64,000 bases of DNA from NCBI RefSeq assembly GCF_907165205.1, contig NC_058198.1, positions 5,123,001 through 5,187,000 on the forward strand, in the 5' to 3' direction. Shown piece after piece: positions 36,259-49,200 of this stretch. The notes beneath the pieces are model-generated. The model saw only the letters and a program-made list of their open reading frames with translations, was not told where the DNA came from and searched no databases. Origin of the DNA: Coccinella septempunctata (taxonomy: Eukaryota > Arthropoda > Insecta > Coleoptera > Coccinellidae). Within the stretch, counting starts at the first letter, position 1, and each line of letters opens with the position of its first letter. The position numbers and the translations under genes are program-made.

Positions 36259-39200
36259 GTGCGAACAGACTTATAATTTTTCAGGGCTAATTGCGAATGT
36301 GTGCTCTCCTGTTCATTTCCAAAACGCAATTCATCAGCCAAACTCGAAATGTGGCAACGAAGAAAGGGACGAGAACACAAGCGGGATATCTTCCTCCCAC
36401 AGCCATAACCCTTCCGGAAGTGAGAGGAATGAAAATCTAACGTAATAGAAGAACGAACATTCGGAATGAATAAAATGTGGAGAGGATCATTCCCGTATCG
36501 TCCTATTTTTCTTTCGGAACGAGCCGGGATGAAAATCAGCCATAGCGTGAAGTCCCCTCAATAGGTGGAATTCCGTAATCTCTTCAGGAATATCGAATGC
36601 TGGACCGCGCGGTTGAGGGTGTCGCCTCACGCTTTCACGGAATATCTCTTCACGAGAACCATTTCAAGATTTATTTTATTCGATCGTCATATAGGAGTGT
36701 TGGAGGAATTTTATGTCGGTCGCGCACGCTTCTCTCTTCCCGAGATTTTCGTATTCATGCCGAAATTTATGGGTGAATCTTCCTTCATTATCCGGGTTTA
36801 GGAGGTGGAAGAGATATTCGAAGTTATGTAGATGTTATAGGTAGTATTCTGAGCCAGTACCAATTTCAAAAATTTTGATTCGACTTTTCGAATTTTCTTC
36901 TACTTATCCAGTCCATTTTCCGGATAGCATGTTAGAATGATGTTGACACGGATAATCAACGAATATTACCCAACTTACTCGCTCCGAAAAGGAACAATTC
37001 GTTTCGAAGGATATGAATATTTAATAGGATTTGCTCGTGGTTTCAGTTTCTATGTGATTATGGTTCATTATATTTTTGTAAGGACCTCGGTTTCATAGGT
37101 CATGTTTGTATATTGAACAATTAATCGAAAACGTTAGTTCACCTATATTTGATATTCTCTATTCGTATTTACGATTGTTACAAAGCAAATGAAATTTTTA
37201 CTTGCTTCTGATTTCTACAGGTAAAATTTCAGAAATGTTTCCTGTAACTTGTTGCGTAGAACTGGAATCATCTCCATAATCGAGCCCAACCCTAAAAAAT
37301 AATCTTCATCTCAGCATATGCACGAGATTTTTCATTACATTTCAATGAGCATTTCTCTCTCTATACTCGAATCTTCATCATATTTTGTATAATCTACGAA
37401 TTGTGTGCCCCTACCTTCCGAAAGAAGCCATCCACCTTTTCAGACAACGCAATCATCATCAGACTCGTTCCTATTCAACTTCATCATTGGAAAAATAAAG
37501 TGCAAGAGGCTACGTGGATCATTTGTACGAATTTAAATTCGCGAGAGGACACATTCCTGGGATGCCCTGTATGTTGAATCTCCCTCCCTGACACAGAAGC
37601 TTAATCAAATCCATTATTCTTCTGCTGAATTTGCAGCAGGAACAAGGAATGAAGGCCCAAGTAGTAATTCTACGTTTCAACCGAATGTAAATTATCTTCA
37701 TGGAGCAGGCAATCTTTCCCGATTTTAATAGAGTTTTAGGGATTAAATTACGGCCGAGATTGGGCTAGGTGGGTTTGTTGCAGCGTGCCAAAAAAAAGGG
37801 GTCGGAATTGCTCGAAATGTAGTATGAAAATTGATCATGTCCCACGGTTGAACGGAGGATGAAATACGTACATTCTCTTCGGAAAATTGAGTCATAAATA
37901 TCATCTATTTTTGGGGTTCTCGTGCCAAATTCCACGAACGGCAGCATGAATTTCTTTGACAATCAGAAAGGTGTGGGAAAACGTTAGAAAATGCGTTTCC
38001 ATAGTAGACACATACTTGTACTTGATATACAGTGTGTTCAATCTCAAAAGGCGATAATTCATTATTTTATTTGTAATTCAACATGTGGCGTTCCATTATT
38101 GTCATAGTTCTTTTTCAGTCGAGAGCAAGCGCGACAGTAATATCATTGTGAGCTTTCTAGTTATGGAAGTTGTTTCAAGCAACATTCATCTTAACTGAAA
38201 GCCAGAGTGAGTAACACAGAAAACTCCACTTTCTTCCAAAAACACTCCGCCATTACACCCTAGTAGACCGCTAATTCGATGAATGTCGCGTCAGACGTGT
38301 CAAGAAAAAGTTATTCATCATTATACATCACGTTTCCGTCTTGCGTTACCTGGAAAGTCCCTCAGGAATTTCGGAAAATTCCGGAAAGTTGAAGGATCCG
38401 CTCCAAAGACTAGCAGCTGTTTCGAAGTTTGAAAGTCATCCGGAAAATTTGGTGTCCCAAATGAAAAATATAACAAGCCTAAACTATCTATCGCATTTGG
38501 CCTCCGTTTCGAAAACAATGTCTGCACATAATGCAGTCCAAGGAATATAGTTCTCTGTTGATTTACCCACACAACAATTTCTAATAATGGGAAAACATCA
38601 ATTTATTATGTGGACCATGCCAGATTATTTAATCATTTATCGGGTTCTTCTGGAATATATTCTTCGAGAAAATAACTTGAAATAAAATATTGATGAATGA
38701 TATCTTTCCGTTCTACCCACTGGATAATTCTGAGCGTTTGAGTAGTTCATACTGCAAAAAATTCAATGATATTTTGTTATGTTATCTGAGACTTAAGGGG
38801 GTGTTTTCTCGATTGTTCGAATAGTGAGTCATTCGATTCAGGAATCATTTTCTAAAAAATTCATTCGTTTTTTTTCTTTCATCTTTGATGTCTCTGAGAA
38901 AGGCTCAAGGGGATGTTCGATGTTTTCTCAATTGTTCGATTTCAAAAGCTCGTTATCGGAAATAATGAACTGAAACATTATAGTAGTGGATTTGCATCTT
39001 TCATTCGCCAATATAAAAGGATCTCGATCACAATGGGCATTAATTTTAAGTAGCGTAACACTCAAACCTATCAAATCACAAATATCAGACCGATAAAATC
39101 ACGCGCAGCATAAATCATAATAGGTCATAAATTTTCATTTGTAAGAGAAGAATTACCCCCATGCCACTATTTCAACAAAAGAATCACATTGGCGCGTATA

Positions 39201-39894
39201 ATCTCAGGAATCAACAAACGGGATGTCCCACATCCAATGCACCAAAACAACATTAATTCAATTACACTCGGTCTGGTGGATGTAATTTGTTACAAAGTAT
39301 TCGATGTGAATCTTTTCATTTTTTCCTCGTTTTTTGGGGCATTCGGTGATCGAAATGAAAAACGACGATAATTAACTGTTGGACCCTAAGCTTATCAGCT
39401 TGGAAAAAAATGGTTTATTAGACGAGTCTTTGAATAAATCAATGGATCCTGTTTCGAAAAAGTGTCTTCCTGACCACACCCTGTAGAATGATATCATCTT
39501 TAGACTCGTTCGTCTATATAGCAGGAGCAGTCTGTATAACTAATTCATTCTTTAATGTTGAAATTATCTACCTTAATAACATTATGTAAACCAACCAGGT
39601 ATGTCCTTAATTATAAGTCGGCCTAAGCATTTGACTTAATGATCTGAATTGATCCCACCTTTCTATAAGCGATCAGTTCGTCTCACATTATCTGTTTTTA
39701 TTATGAAATGGGTTTGCCTCTTTTTCGTTTTTGCCCAAACCTTCAGTTTAATCTGTATATAATAAGTGTAAAGGATCCAAAACGATCGCGGTTTTTTCCT
39801 TTTATGTGGGAAGGTTCCTTTATGTCGGCCCGTAAAATTACCTCCTTACAATTTCCTTCTGAAATTCGTCAACATACATTTGCTATTGGTCAAC
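36259..39894. other. Non-coding stretch with one diverged direct repeat
   Basis: No gene. TGTTTTCTCgATTGTTCGA at 38802-38820 recurs as 38921-38939 with one mismatch, each preceded by an AAGGGG block. A lone CACACCCTGTAG near 39475 resembles mariner-type element ends, but no partner was found. Confidence 0.5.
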
Positions 39895-40600
39895 TCTTCA
39901 ACCTTAATTTTGTTCTTTCTAACCATAACTGATGGTCTGCCATACGGTTTACGTACTCCCTCACTGTAAGATACATCGATTGGTCGATATTTTCTGATAG
40001 ATGGTCTAACAAACAACCCATAATTCGTTCTTTCGAAGGTGTGGAAGGTATCTCAGAATCCTCCCCATAATATTCGATGGGTGAAAGATCCGGTCATTCG
40101 GTTGGCCATTTAGAAGGATGAAGTGTCATAATTGAGACATAAACAAGTGGTTCTTTCAACTTCTGGAGGAATGAGGTTGAGAACTTAAATCTTACCCATA
40201 CTCATACCCCTTGATGAATAACAAATAAGTTGAAGGACCAGATGTCATAATCCTCACAGGTTGGTGCACATGCTTAGCAACAAGAGAATCGGCAACGTTA
40301 GTAGAAAAAGATACCGGATAGGATCACAGAACCTAAGCTTCGATTCTGTAATGATCTGTTTCAAGGGTTGAAAAACGTTAGCCATCGATATCGAGTTATC
40401 AGATCGCCATATTTGGGATGAAGGTTGCTATTCTCCAGTTGCTGGAGTATGCGTCGGTATTTTCTACATGGTGAAAATTAGTAACCCCCCAGTAAAACCG
40501 CGGGATGTGCCCACGGATTGCCCAGCAATTTCAACATCTATCGATTGGCGTGTGTACGTTGATGTTGGTTTTACCCCATTAATAAAACAGCACGAAGTCC
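39895..40600 (-). pseudogene. Decayed Tc1/mariner-type DDE transposase
   Basis: On the minus strand, 40064-40110 reads KWPTE*PDLSPIEYYG. The WP-x-x-SPDL-x-PIE-x-x-W/G block is the hallmark that follows the second catalytic Asp in Tc1/pogo/ITm transposases. Here a TGA (40094-40096) replaces the usual Ser codon, so the copy is dead. Downstream codons include CLLDHLSENI, matching the usual (A)LL-x-EW-x-x-I tail region, and the frame ends near 39895. Upstream, interrupted frames contain YRRILQQL and AKHVHQP, plausible relics of the Y-x-x-IL and DNA-x-PH regions. The catalytic Asp residues were not identified with confidence. The 5' limit (~40600) is approximate and no terminal repeats were found. 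Confidence 0.6.
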
Positions 40601-41174
40601 ATCGTAGCAAGAAATTGAGGGTTTGATTAAGCATGCATTGCTAAATATGTAATCCCTAATTAGCGTGACGTTGGTGTGTGGGGAGGAATTGGTAAGATCC
40701 ACGTGGAGATGACCGGACATGGTGGGGTATCAAGGGCATCATAAGCTCACTCTATTCGTTAGACCGGTATAAATTATAGCTAGCCATCCTATGCGCATTA
40801 TAGGAGTCTGCAGACGACACTGGTTCGATGGTCATCAGGAACATTCCTCCCGCTTGTTGAGCAGTGGTGGCGTTATGCCTTCATTGTCACAGAATTCAGA
40901 CCCACGTTATCGTGAGAACCAAAAACAGTTTTCTTTGGTGGATCGAGGAAAAGGGTGAGGTGGTGGGTTGAATTTGTAAATACCAATCTTCAACTATTTA
41001 CACAATTCATAAATCGTCACTTGGATGGAAGAATATCCTCCCCAGCCGCCTTCTCTTAGGGACCGAACCTACCCTTTCCATTTTTTTGAATGGGAAGTGC
41101 GTTTATCGATAAATATTTCATTTCACCAATTTCTATCGACCTAGAAATATGTCAATCGAATTTTTTTGAAACAT
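40601..41174. other. Non-coding stretch, possibly more of the decayed transposon
   Basis: No intact frame. The 5' part of the transposase remnant may extend to ~40900 on the minus strand but cannot be traced. A 12-bp palindrome TTTATCGATAAA at 41102-41113 contains TATCGATA, the core of the DRE promoter motif described in Drosophila. Alone this is weak evidence for a regulatory site. Confidence 0.4.
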
Positions 41175-41276
41175 AGTATCTAGTTGTCAAGTAACGATCT
41201 CTGAAAATAAATTTTTTATCTCAGAAACCAGGCAGCGTTGGCCAGGTTTAGTACCTAGATGGGTGTCTGCTCTGGT
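41175..41276 (+). pseudogene. 5S rRNA-like pseudogene (or 5S-derived SINE head)
   Basis: 41229-41275 contains GGCAGCGTTGGCC, then TTTAGTACCTAGATGGGTG, then TCTGCTCTGG. These match, in order and spacing, the second half of metazoan 5S rRNA: the AGCAGCGTCGGGC A-box region, GTTAGTACTTAGATGGG with the C-box, and the following ACCGCTTGG. Upstream, ACGATCTCTGAAAAT (41194-41208) resembles the GATCACCGAAATT segment, with about 20 extra AT-rich bases between the halves. The insertion and substitutions exclude a functional gene. It is either a lone retroposed 5S pseudogene or the head of a SINE3-type element. No 3' tail was recognised. Confidence 0.65.
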
Positions 41277-43314
41277 CATAAATTTGGAGAAGCGTCAGTG
41301 CCTTCCTCATTTCTATGCCCTTATTTTCAATGATAGCTACAAATCTACATTGAAGCCCACAGGTATTTCATTTATTTTGCCGTTGAATATAGTTGTTTGT
41401 ACCCAAAACTTTTCGAGTGACGCAGAATATAATCTGTACCTAATTGAATAAGATCGAATTGCAGCAGAGGGTTATCCTGCTTCTACACTTTAGTTGTATC
41501 AATATATTATCCCGCTGGTTAAGGTTTATGAAGTTGAAACAAATAGCCGGCCTAATGTATCAGCGGGATCAGCGTAATAGCTACCAGTCCCGAAAATTTA
41601 TACGATAGTTCTTCTGATTATGTTACTTAGCACGCCACTGTTTATGTGTTTTGGCAGACATGAGCGCCACTCTCTCCGCTGATGGGATTAATGGACTTAG
41701 GAGATAGCGTAATGCTATTCGCTTGTAGCAATCATATGCAGGTATCGGGAAGAGATTGAATTTTCGAGTTTTGTACATAATATGTGAGTACATTTCGAAT
41801 TGATAGCACCCGACTTTATCGATTGATACCAGAATGAAACCAGATCGTATGCTATGTGTTGATCACGAATGTTAATGAGCTCTGCGTATGTCATGGCTTC
41901 GACTCAGCGATATTAATATTTTTTACGTTCGATTAGTCAGTTTCTGAGATCCATAGGTATTTGTTTTTTATTCTTTTTTATTTTCGTCTTATTTCATTGC
42001 GAGATTTCACTTAGGGCTTCGTATCAGTGCGTTCGCAATTTTCTTCCCTCTTTCACGTTCGTTCATAAAATGTGAGTGATAGTCGTTTTTCATATACTTA
42101 TTGTTGGATTTCCTCCACTTGGTCTCGTGCAATTCCTTCTGTCCCCGAGGACTTGTTGCGATACCCTCTACTGCACGTTGAAGGGTACTCAGTATCTCGA
42201 ATTTGCAGGGCAAATAATCGGATTACCATGTCGTATCCGTGGAAGAATCGAAATCCTGCTATTAGTTCAAAATTAGAATAATGTAACAAGTTTTTTCGTC
42301 AATTGAGCAATGTTTACGCATACACAAAAGACTTCTGCGGCCGTTTATTTTTCATTAATATTTCACTAGAACTTAGAACGGCATTCGTGTTCTTTGTGAA
42401 GTTTTCTTTGCCCTGTCAAGGCGGAAAGTATTAAGTATTCTTTAAATTGTCCCACAGCGAGACCAAGAAATGGAAAACGAGATGTTCATCCGGTCCATAT
42501 TCAAATACTGCCTCACTCTTGAATAATGATGTTGTACTTTTGTACTCCTGCCAAATGCATAATAGATTATACGGTTAGTTACTTGGTATGTTTGAATTTT
42601 CGCGGTGGGATTCATTTGTCCGAAACGAATCTATACAAATGAGCCTGTAAACATGTTTTGTTTCATTTTTTCCCTCAAATCTAGAAAAACGGGATCGATT
42701 CTTTTTTCGAAAGGGTATAAATTTCATTCCGCATTCCAAAACTCCGAAGGTTCTTTGTTGGAGATAGTGAACCGAAATCCATGCGGCGAGTGAGTTATGG
42801 ACTCGAATGCGACTAACGAAAATCGTTTCTCTCTTCCACAACCATATTATTGCAATGAGGATAATCTGGTATGAAATATTGTGCGGATAATCCCGGACTA
42901 AAAATCTCATGTATCATTACAATGAGTCGTACACAAAATGTGACGTTTATGTAGTCTGCGTAGGATCAGTTACCGCCATTAATATCGCTCCAATTAACTC
43001 ACTAACACACATTTATTTTGTGCGGTAGTCTAAATATCTATCGTGAGCGTTTTCCATCGAACATATCAGTCATGTCATTTCGGAAAGTGATTTTATTTAT
43101 GGGGCCGTTATCACTTCGATTGAATTTTCGATATGTACATTTTCAATATGGAATAATGAAATTTTATCACGAATTTATTCGGGAAATCGCTCCTGAATGC
43201 GGCATTATCAGAAAGGCCCTGGTTTTTAAGACGCCAATACAATACAATGGAAAATTCGATTTGAAATCCGCAAAATTTTCAACATCCCTGTATTATTTGG
43301 CCGAAGTTATCCTC
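41277..43314. other. Non-coding stretch, nothing recognised
   Basis: Several 60-110-codon ORFs overlap on both strands at 42007-42289 and 42575-42910, with no motif. An ORF at 43018-43326 runs into the next element and is not treated as a gene. Confidence 0.5.
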
Positions 43315-43428
43315 TATACAGAGTGAGCAAAAAATTACAAACAAATTTCTCCGAATTTTCACTTTTTTCGTGAAGGTATTTTGAGCTCAATTATGCACTG
43401 CGCCTTACTTTTACTCCCACTCTGTATA
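43315..43428. mobile_element. Short mariner-type MITE, ~114 bp
   Basis: TATACAGAGTG at 43315-43325 is the exact reverse complement of 43418-43428. Imperfect pairing continues inward, with AGCAAAAA against AGTAAAA read from the other end. The leading TA at each end fits a TA target-site duplication, and the TACAGAGTG terminus is of the kind seen in Tc1/mariner MITEs. There is no coding capacity. Confidence 0.6.
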
Positions 43429-46009
43429 TTTGGAAACCGTGAGATGTTTCGCGTCGATATTGCTCAGTCTCAGGCATACATTTGCATATTGAAACGAGGG
43501 GTGAAATTGCAACATCCCCTTTCTCTCCCCAACACGCAAAATACGTCTAATCAAAACTTAAAATAGAAAACAGAGATCGAGTGATACATAATTTTCGAGG
43601 ATGGTGAAATCAACTTGGGACTCCTATGTCTGTATACATTAAGGAGTTAAGACACCTTTGTAGATTCCCCTTCCTATTTGCCCTCAAGGAGATTGGATTA
43701 GAGGGATGTTTTTTACTCTATAATATGCCAAATTTGAGATGAATCGATCTGTCCCAGCTTTTTCCAAAAATGTTTCATATTATTTATTTCAAAAGAAAGA
43801 TTTATACGTCTCTTCTCGATTTGAATTTCTTAGGTTGCGAAGGGGTGAAAAAATGAAGAATTCTTTGAGCGAAAATACCTCTGATCTCGTTTCAAAGCGA
43901 CACATTGTAGATTGGGGACGTACATCAAAAGTAAAAACATGGCAGCGAATCGAAGGTGAAATCGCCATGTTATCTATGCATCTTTTACAAATTGCAGAGC
44001 TCATGCAATGCCGATTTATGGCTAGTACCCGATAAAATGAAAAAAATGAAGGTAATAAAACCGAATTTGGCTATCGGGATACCTACAGTCGACTTCATTG
44101 GGGAACACTTCTTGATAGAGTTTATTCATTGGAAAATTATTCAGTGAATTAAGTTCCTTGCGGGGTTTTGAAAAACGACGATATACCCCAACCAGGAAAT
44201 ATATTTTCTTGAATGCGTTCCAGGCACACATAAACATTCAGGTTTTTGCTACCGCCTCGCCGCCAAAACACTGAAATATTTATTCTGGGAAATTGCGCCT
44301 TCCTCGTATAATTTTCTTTCAAACCTTGGCAGGTATTAACTTGAGAAAACGATATGAACGAACTGACGAAAGTGACCTTTCGTTTTTTTAGGTGTACTCG
44401 TTCAAATATATTTTTACGTTAAATCGGAATTGAGGCACAAAACGCATTCTAACGTTTTCCCGACTCGGATAATATGTTAAAGAAGCATCAGCTAGCATTG
44501 TCTGGCAACCGTTCCAGAAAGATGTGGACGTATGAGAGCTGAAGTGGTCGTATTTCTCCCCATACTCACGGTGTCATATAATCCTTGGCACCAAACAACT
44601 AGAAACAACTATGGGCAAGGGATTTGATTCAATTATACAGAGCCAACAATAATTCCATTTCGCTGGATTTAATTAATAAACCATGGGATTCTGCTATTTA
44701 ACGTAGAAGCCAAAGTTTCTGGAGTGAACTCTTGATTTTAGCGTGCACATTTGGGGGCATCCTTCCCTCCTATTTGATATTCACGTCGCCTTCCCAGTTA
44801 TGATACACGAATTCACAGTATCATCCCTAAATACCGAACGGATAAACTATCATCTCCTCTATCAGTATCATTTATTCGTGCATTGATTCCAGATAAGATA
44901 TAAAACGTTGAATTTCAAAGGGAAAACAGAACATGCTGTCGGTCAAATTTGGTTTTCGAGTAAATGTAGATAAGTATCCACACTACTACATAACCTTGAT
45001 CATTCTTCCTGCTTTTTACATAATCTCCTAGAAAACATCGAGAGGTATTAAATCCGGTTAACATATGCAAATCGAAACGAGGTAGGAGACAAATCACCGT
45101 AATAGTTCTCAATTATACCATTTTTCATTTCTCCTTCTGAAAATTCATGCATAATCGAATGAATGGTGTGTGAGATAATGGTTCTGGCGGTTTTTCTACT
45201 GTAAATGTTGAATATGTATGTTAAAATGTCGAGACTACAACCGATATATTGGTTTTATGTCGACTAATTATGCTACTTACCCTGTACTTACTGCAGAACG
45301 AACGCATTCTGGATTTCGTTGTCTATTGAGCTCCATCTGTTGATATAATGTATCAGGTAACGGTACTCTAAAATGCATTATCGCAAAATGAGGTAATGAA
45401 CAAGTGGAAGACAGTGCTGTACTCCCCAAGTAAGGACCTAACGTTATTATGTGTTAGGTTCGTTTTATTAATAACAATTTCTTCAACCGTATTATGAGTT
45501 TCTCCATGTTTGGTTCGAGAAATAACAGGATCTAATGAAATATGAGCATCAGGGAAGAATTAAGTAATAATTCATTTCGGTTCAACTCCCGGTCGCTATT
45601 ATTGACACGAAATATTTAATGCTGCTGATACTGTTGACATCGTTGTTAAGGAAACGATTCTGGAGATTACCGTGCAGGTGCACCATCTGAAACAAAAATT
45701 AAGCTCATGGAACCTTTTGAAGACAATTCGGAAACCGCCAAATGTAGGAAGGAATAATTTCTTCGTATTTTCGACACTTTATTTCAAGCATGTTGTGGTT
45801 ATAAGGTCAAAGTTTTGTTTTCATTAATCATCTGCGAAAACAAAATGTTCTCTCTTTGTTTTTTGTAGAGGGTGGAGGAAGCCGGTTCACCACAACTTTT
45901 ACAGGGAATAGGTACAAGGAAAAATGGTACAAAAAAATCATACATTATTGTTTTTGACAATAATTTTTATCATAACGTCTAACGCCATTTCTATAAAAAT
46001 TCGTTAACC
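43429..46009. other. Non-coding stretch, nothing recognised
   Basis: ORFs at 43739-44035 (plus) and 44022-44237 (minus) show no known domain. Nothing else is seen. Confidence 0.5.
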
Positions 46010-46225
46010 CCCGGTACTTTCACCTTCGAATAAATTTTATTCAACGAATAATGACGTACCGACATTCGATCTATGACATATAAACTCTTCTAATTAAGTT
46101 TCAATGACAGATTTATTCGATGAATAACACTATCTGAAAGTGAAAAGACTGCATTTTTACTAATCTTACGAATAAGACTTAATAAATGCGAATAAATTTA
46201 TTTATTCGCACGTGAAAGTACCGGG
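46010..46225. mobile_element. 216-bp element with CCCGGTACTTTCAC terminal inverted repeats
   Basis: CCCGGTACTTTCAC at 46010-46023 is exactly inverted at 46212-46225. Just inside both ends lies CGAATAAAT. The motif CGAATAA or its complement occurs about six times within the element (46025, 46044, 46113, 46169, 46189, 46202). A TA lies a few bases outside each end (GTTAAC left, CCTAAG right), consistent with a TA-inserting family, but the target duplication is uncertain. There is no ORF, so it is a MITE. Confidence 0.75.
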
Positions 46226-49200
46226 CCTAAGAGTCATAACTCTCTACATTCGTATTTTGAAAATTGGAATATTCTCAACGTTCTTCTATTCAGCAATAGA
46301 ATGAGGAATGGTTATTTCTACTCCAGGTTGAATGAATCCAAGATGCATTCGCATTTCTTGTTGCTCTTGCAAGATGTGGCGTAGAGAATCGCCTTAGTTG
46401 CGTCAATTAGGTCGGGGCTCGAAAGCAATTAATTAATTTTGCGAAACTAATATGTGTACATATAAGCTCCAACTTGTACGTACCGTATCGAATCGTCCCA
46501 GTTATTAAACCCTTATTGTATAAATTTGATCGCCACTTAAGTATTATTCGATACATTTTGTTGCATATTAATAGGCGCATTTATAAAGCGCTCCTGAGCA
46601 TTCCTTTGAATTATTGATTTAATAACTGTTATTCTGTATCATAGCGAGAAATCGTTCGTGACTTTCAATTCTAAAACTATCATTACTCTTCATGTTACAT
46701 GCGGTATATAGAAAAATGGCAGGAGAAATTATATAGGACAATTTTAACTTTTTAACCGTCTTTGAGGATCTTCCTTATTACAACCGGAACATAAAAGAGC
46801 TGATCATTTTAAACATCGGTATGTTATTTCCGAATTTTTCTTCAAAATTCAACTTTCAATTTTAAGATCTAATGAGAGTTATCTGACCTGTACAGTTTTG
46901 AACTGGGGAAGTATCGAAAATCGAGAACATTTCAGGCATTTCATTTTTTTCCATTCAAAAAACACTTATTCCTAGTCAAGATTTGAAATCCTGTCAATCA
47001 GATCATACCTCCTGAAATTATCACAGTGGAATTTCCACTTTTCATCGTCGAAACTGTGGGAAAGCGTTCATTTCTTGATTACTCCCGAAATGATCGCAAC
47101 TTCTAGGGAAAAGCTTTCTCGGTCAAAAAATGAACTGTCGCAGTAAAAGTGATAAAACGCGACACATCTCCACGCGATAACGACAATTCCCGACGTAAAA
47201 CGTGAGAGTTGTCCGTACTCAAGGATGGTAACATCGAAAAGAGCATATTTTACCCTGATGAATTTTAATATACCTGGAAGGATCAACATCTCCCGGTTTC
47301 ATTGTGAGAGAGCATCTGAACCGAGCGAAAAATATTTTTCCCCGTTCAAAATGAAATTTGATAATGCGTGTTTTGCTGGTCCCTCCTGCTCGGAATGAAA
47401 ATATTATGAATAGGTACTAAAATTCCTCAACGGCTCTAATTCAATGAAGAGGAAATTGCGATTTTGGTATTCTGAAAAGGGGGTGAAACCATAATTCCAA
47501 AATAACCATTCAGGGGAGACTTGACTCCGCGCTCTTATCTGGTGTAATTCATTTCTTAATATTCAGGGCTGACAACGCCAATTACGTCAGAATTCATTGC
47601 ACAAAAGAGTTAAAATTCGAGATCTTTCGCGAGCCCCTAATGAATTGTCCTTTTCAATCTTGCTGGAATTTATTAAAAATTCCGAACCATTAACCACCTA
47701 GCCATCCAACTCCATAATGGCATTACGACAATCAGCCAAAGGAAAAATTTGGGATATTAAATTATCTTTGTTATCTGAACATCGGAGTCGGATGTTCAAT
47801 AAATAGCTCGGCTTTTTTTCTACATCTTTTCGAGCTATATTCGGAAAATGAATATATTCGATCGTCTCTCATGAAATGGGAAGTTTTGTCAAAGAAAAAT
47901 AATTGAGAATTCCTTGCGTTTTTCAGTGGTTCGTTTAGGACTCAAATTTTTAATTCTCGGCTAGGAAAATTCAGGAGAACCAATTTATTCCTCAGAAGGT
48001 GAAGAAAAGTGGTCCTTTTTCAATAATAGATATCACGAAGATCAGGTTGAGTTTTTAATAAAACTTTCAGATATTGAGTGAGCATTGTGAAAGCTTGTAT
48101 TTTGCCATTTTGAATTGTGAAAATGTACTTATTGACACAAATGTGACATTGGAGCCATATGGCTGCAGTGACTTTTCGACATCATCAGCGCCTTTTTTGA
48201 GTAACTTTATAAGTTCATATTAAAGGTTTTCTCACGATTAAAACGTACAGTTAGCCAAATCGTCAATATGAAGATTTGATATTTCTAAATAGAGGATGGT
48301 TTTCCTGATTCTCCTCGTTTTGGTTTTCTGAAGTAGAAATTGAGTGACCAGTTATGTGTAATGGCTGGGAGCAAAAGTTTCAGACGGTCTATTCGTATCT
48401 TATTTCATGAGATAATGGAGGGATGATGAAATCATTCACCGAAATTGCCGCGGTTGTTACAAGAATTATTTCACTATTTCATTTCACTAAGAGCCGTAAT
48501 ATCATAACGTAATTTGATAAATTGAATCAATATAAATCTAAATTGTTTATTCGATTGATTTATTGGTCGAAAAAAATTCGTGACTCGTATCCACATTCAA
48601 TTTTAATCCACAACGAATTGAACGACGAAAATTGTATGAGGGAAATTACCGCGGAGTGTGAAATGGGAGTATTTTAGAGTAAATTTGACACGATTATTTA
48701 TGTTTCCTGATTAGTGTGGTAGGGCTCTCAGGCCTGCCGATGGAATGCCGGCACAGAAGAGTGGTTGCTCGGCGTGTACGGCCTTGCAAGTCGGCGGTCT
48801 GCTCAAATAAGAGTTGAACGTCCGAAAGTGACCGACCATTTTGTTTCATGAATAAGGAATAAACAATATTTTTATTGCCTAATATTGGAACCTGTAGATC
48901 AGTATGGACGCTCGTATGTGCGTATATATACACACGTCTCGTATGCAGATCTCGCGGCCACTTTTTGCCGAACGATTCCCTCGGGATATCGACGGGGGGG
49001 AAAATTTTATTCTTCATCCGTTTTCGGGTTTCCATTCCATAACTAAACGCTGAATAATTGGCCGGGTACTCGTATCGGTGCCGATCGTGATCGGTTGGAC
49101 CGTTTTACGCGTTTCGATCCATAAAGATTTCGCCGGCTTCGATTTTTCGAATGGGGGGAAAATATGCTATTCTGCGCCCTTCGAAATTCATCTAACCTTC

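Noticed and set aside
39468..39486. CACACCCTGTAG as a mariner-type terminus (also GCACCCTGTATAC near 51530 and ATACTGGGTGTTCC near 18246)
   Set aside because: Each stands alone. I found no inverted partner at a sensible distance, so no element can be bounded.
45827..45841. Minus-strand VFADD, resembling the RT catalytic box
   Set aside because: It is followed at once by two stops, and no other RT motif is near it.
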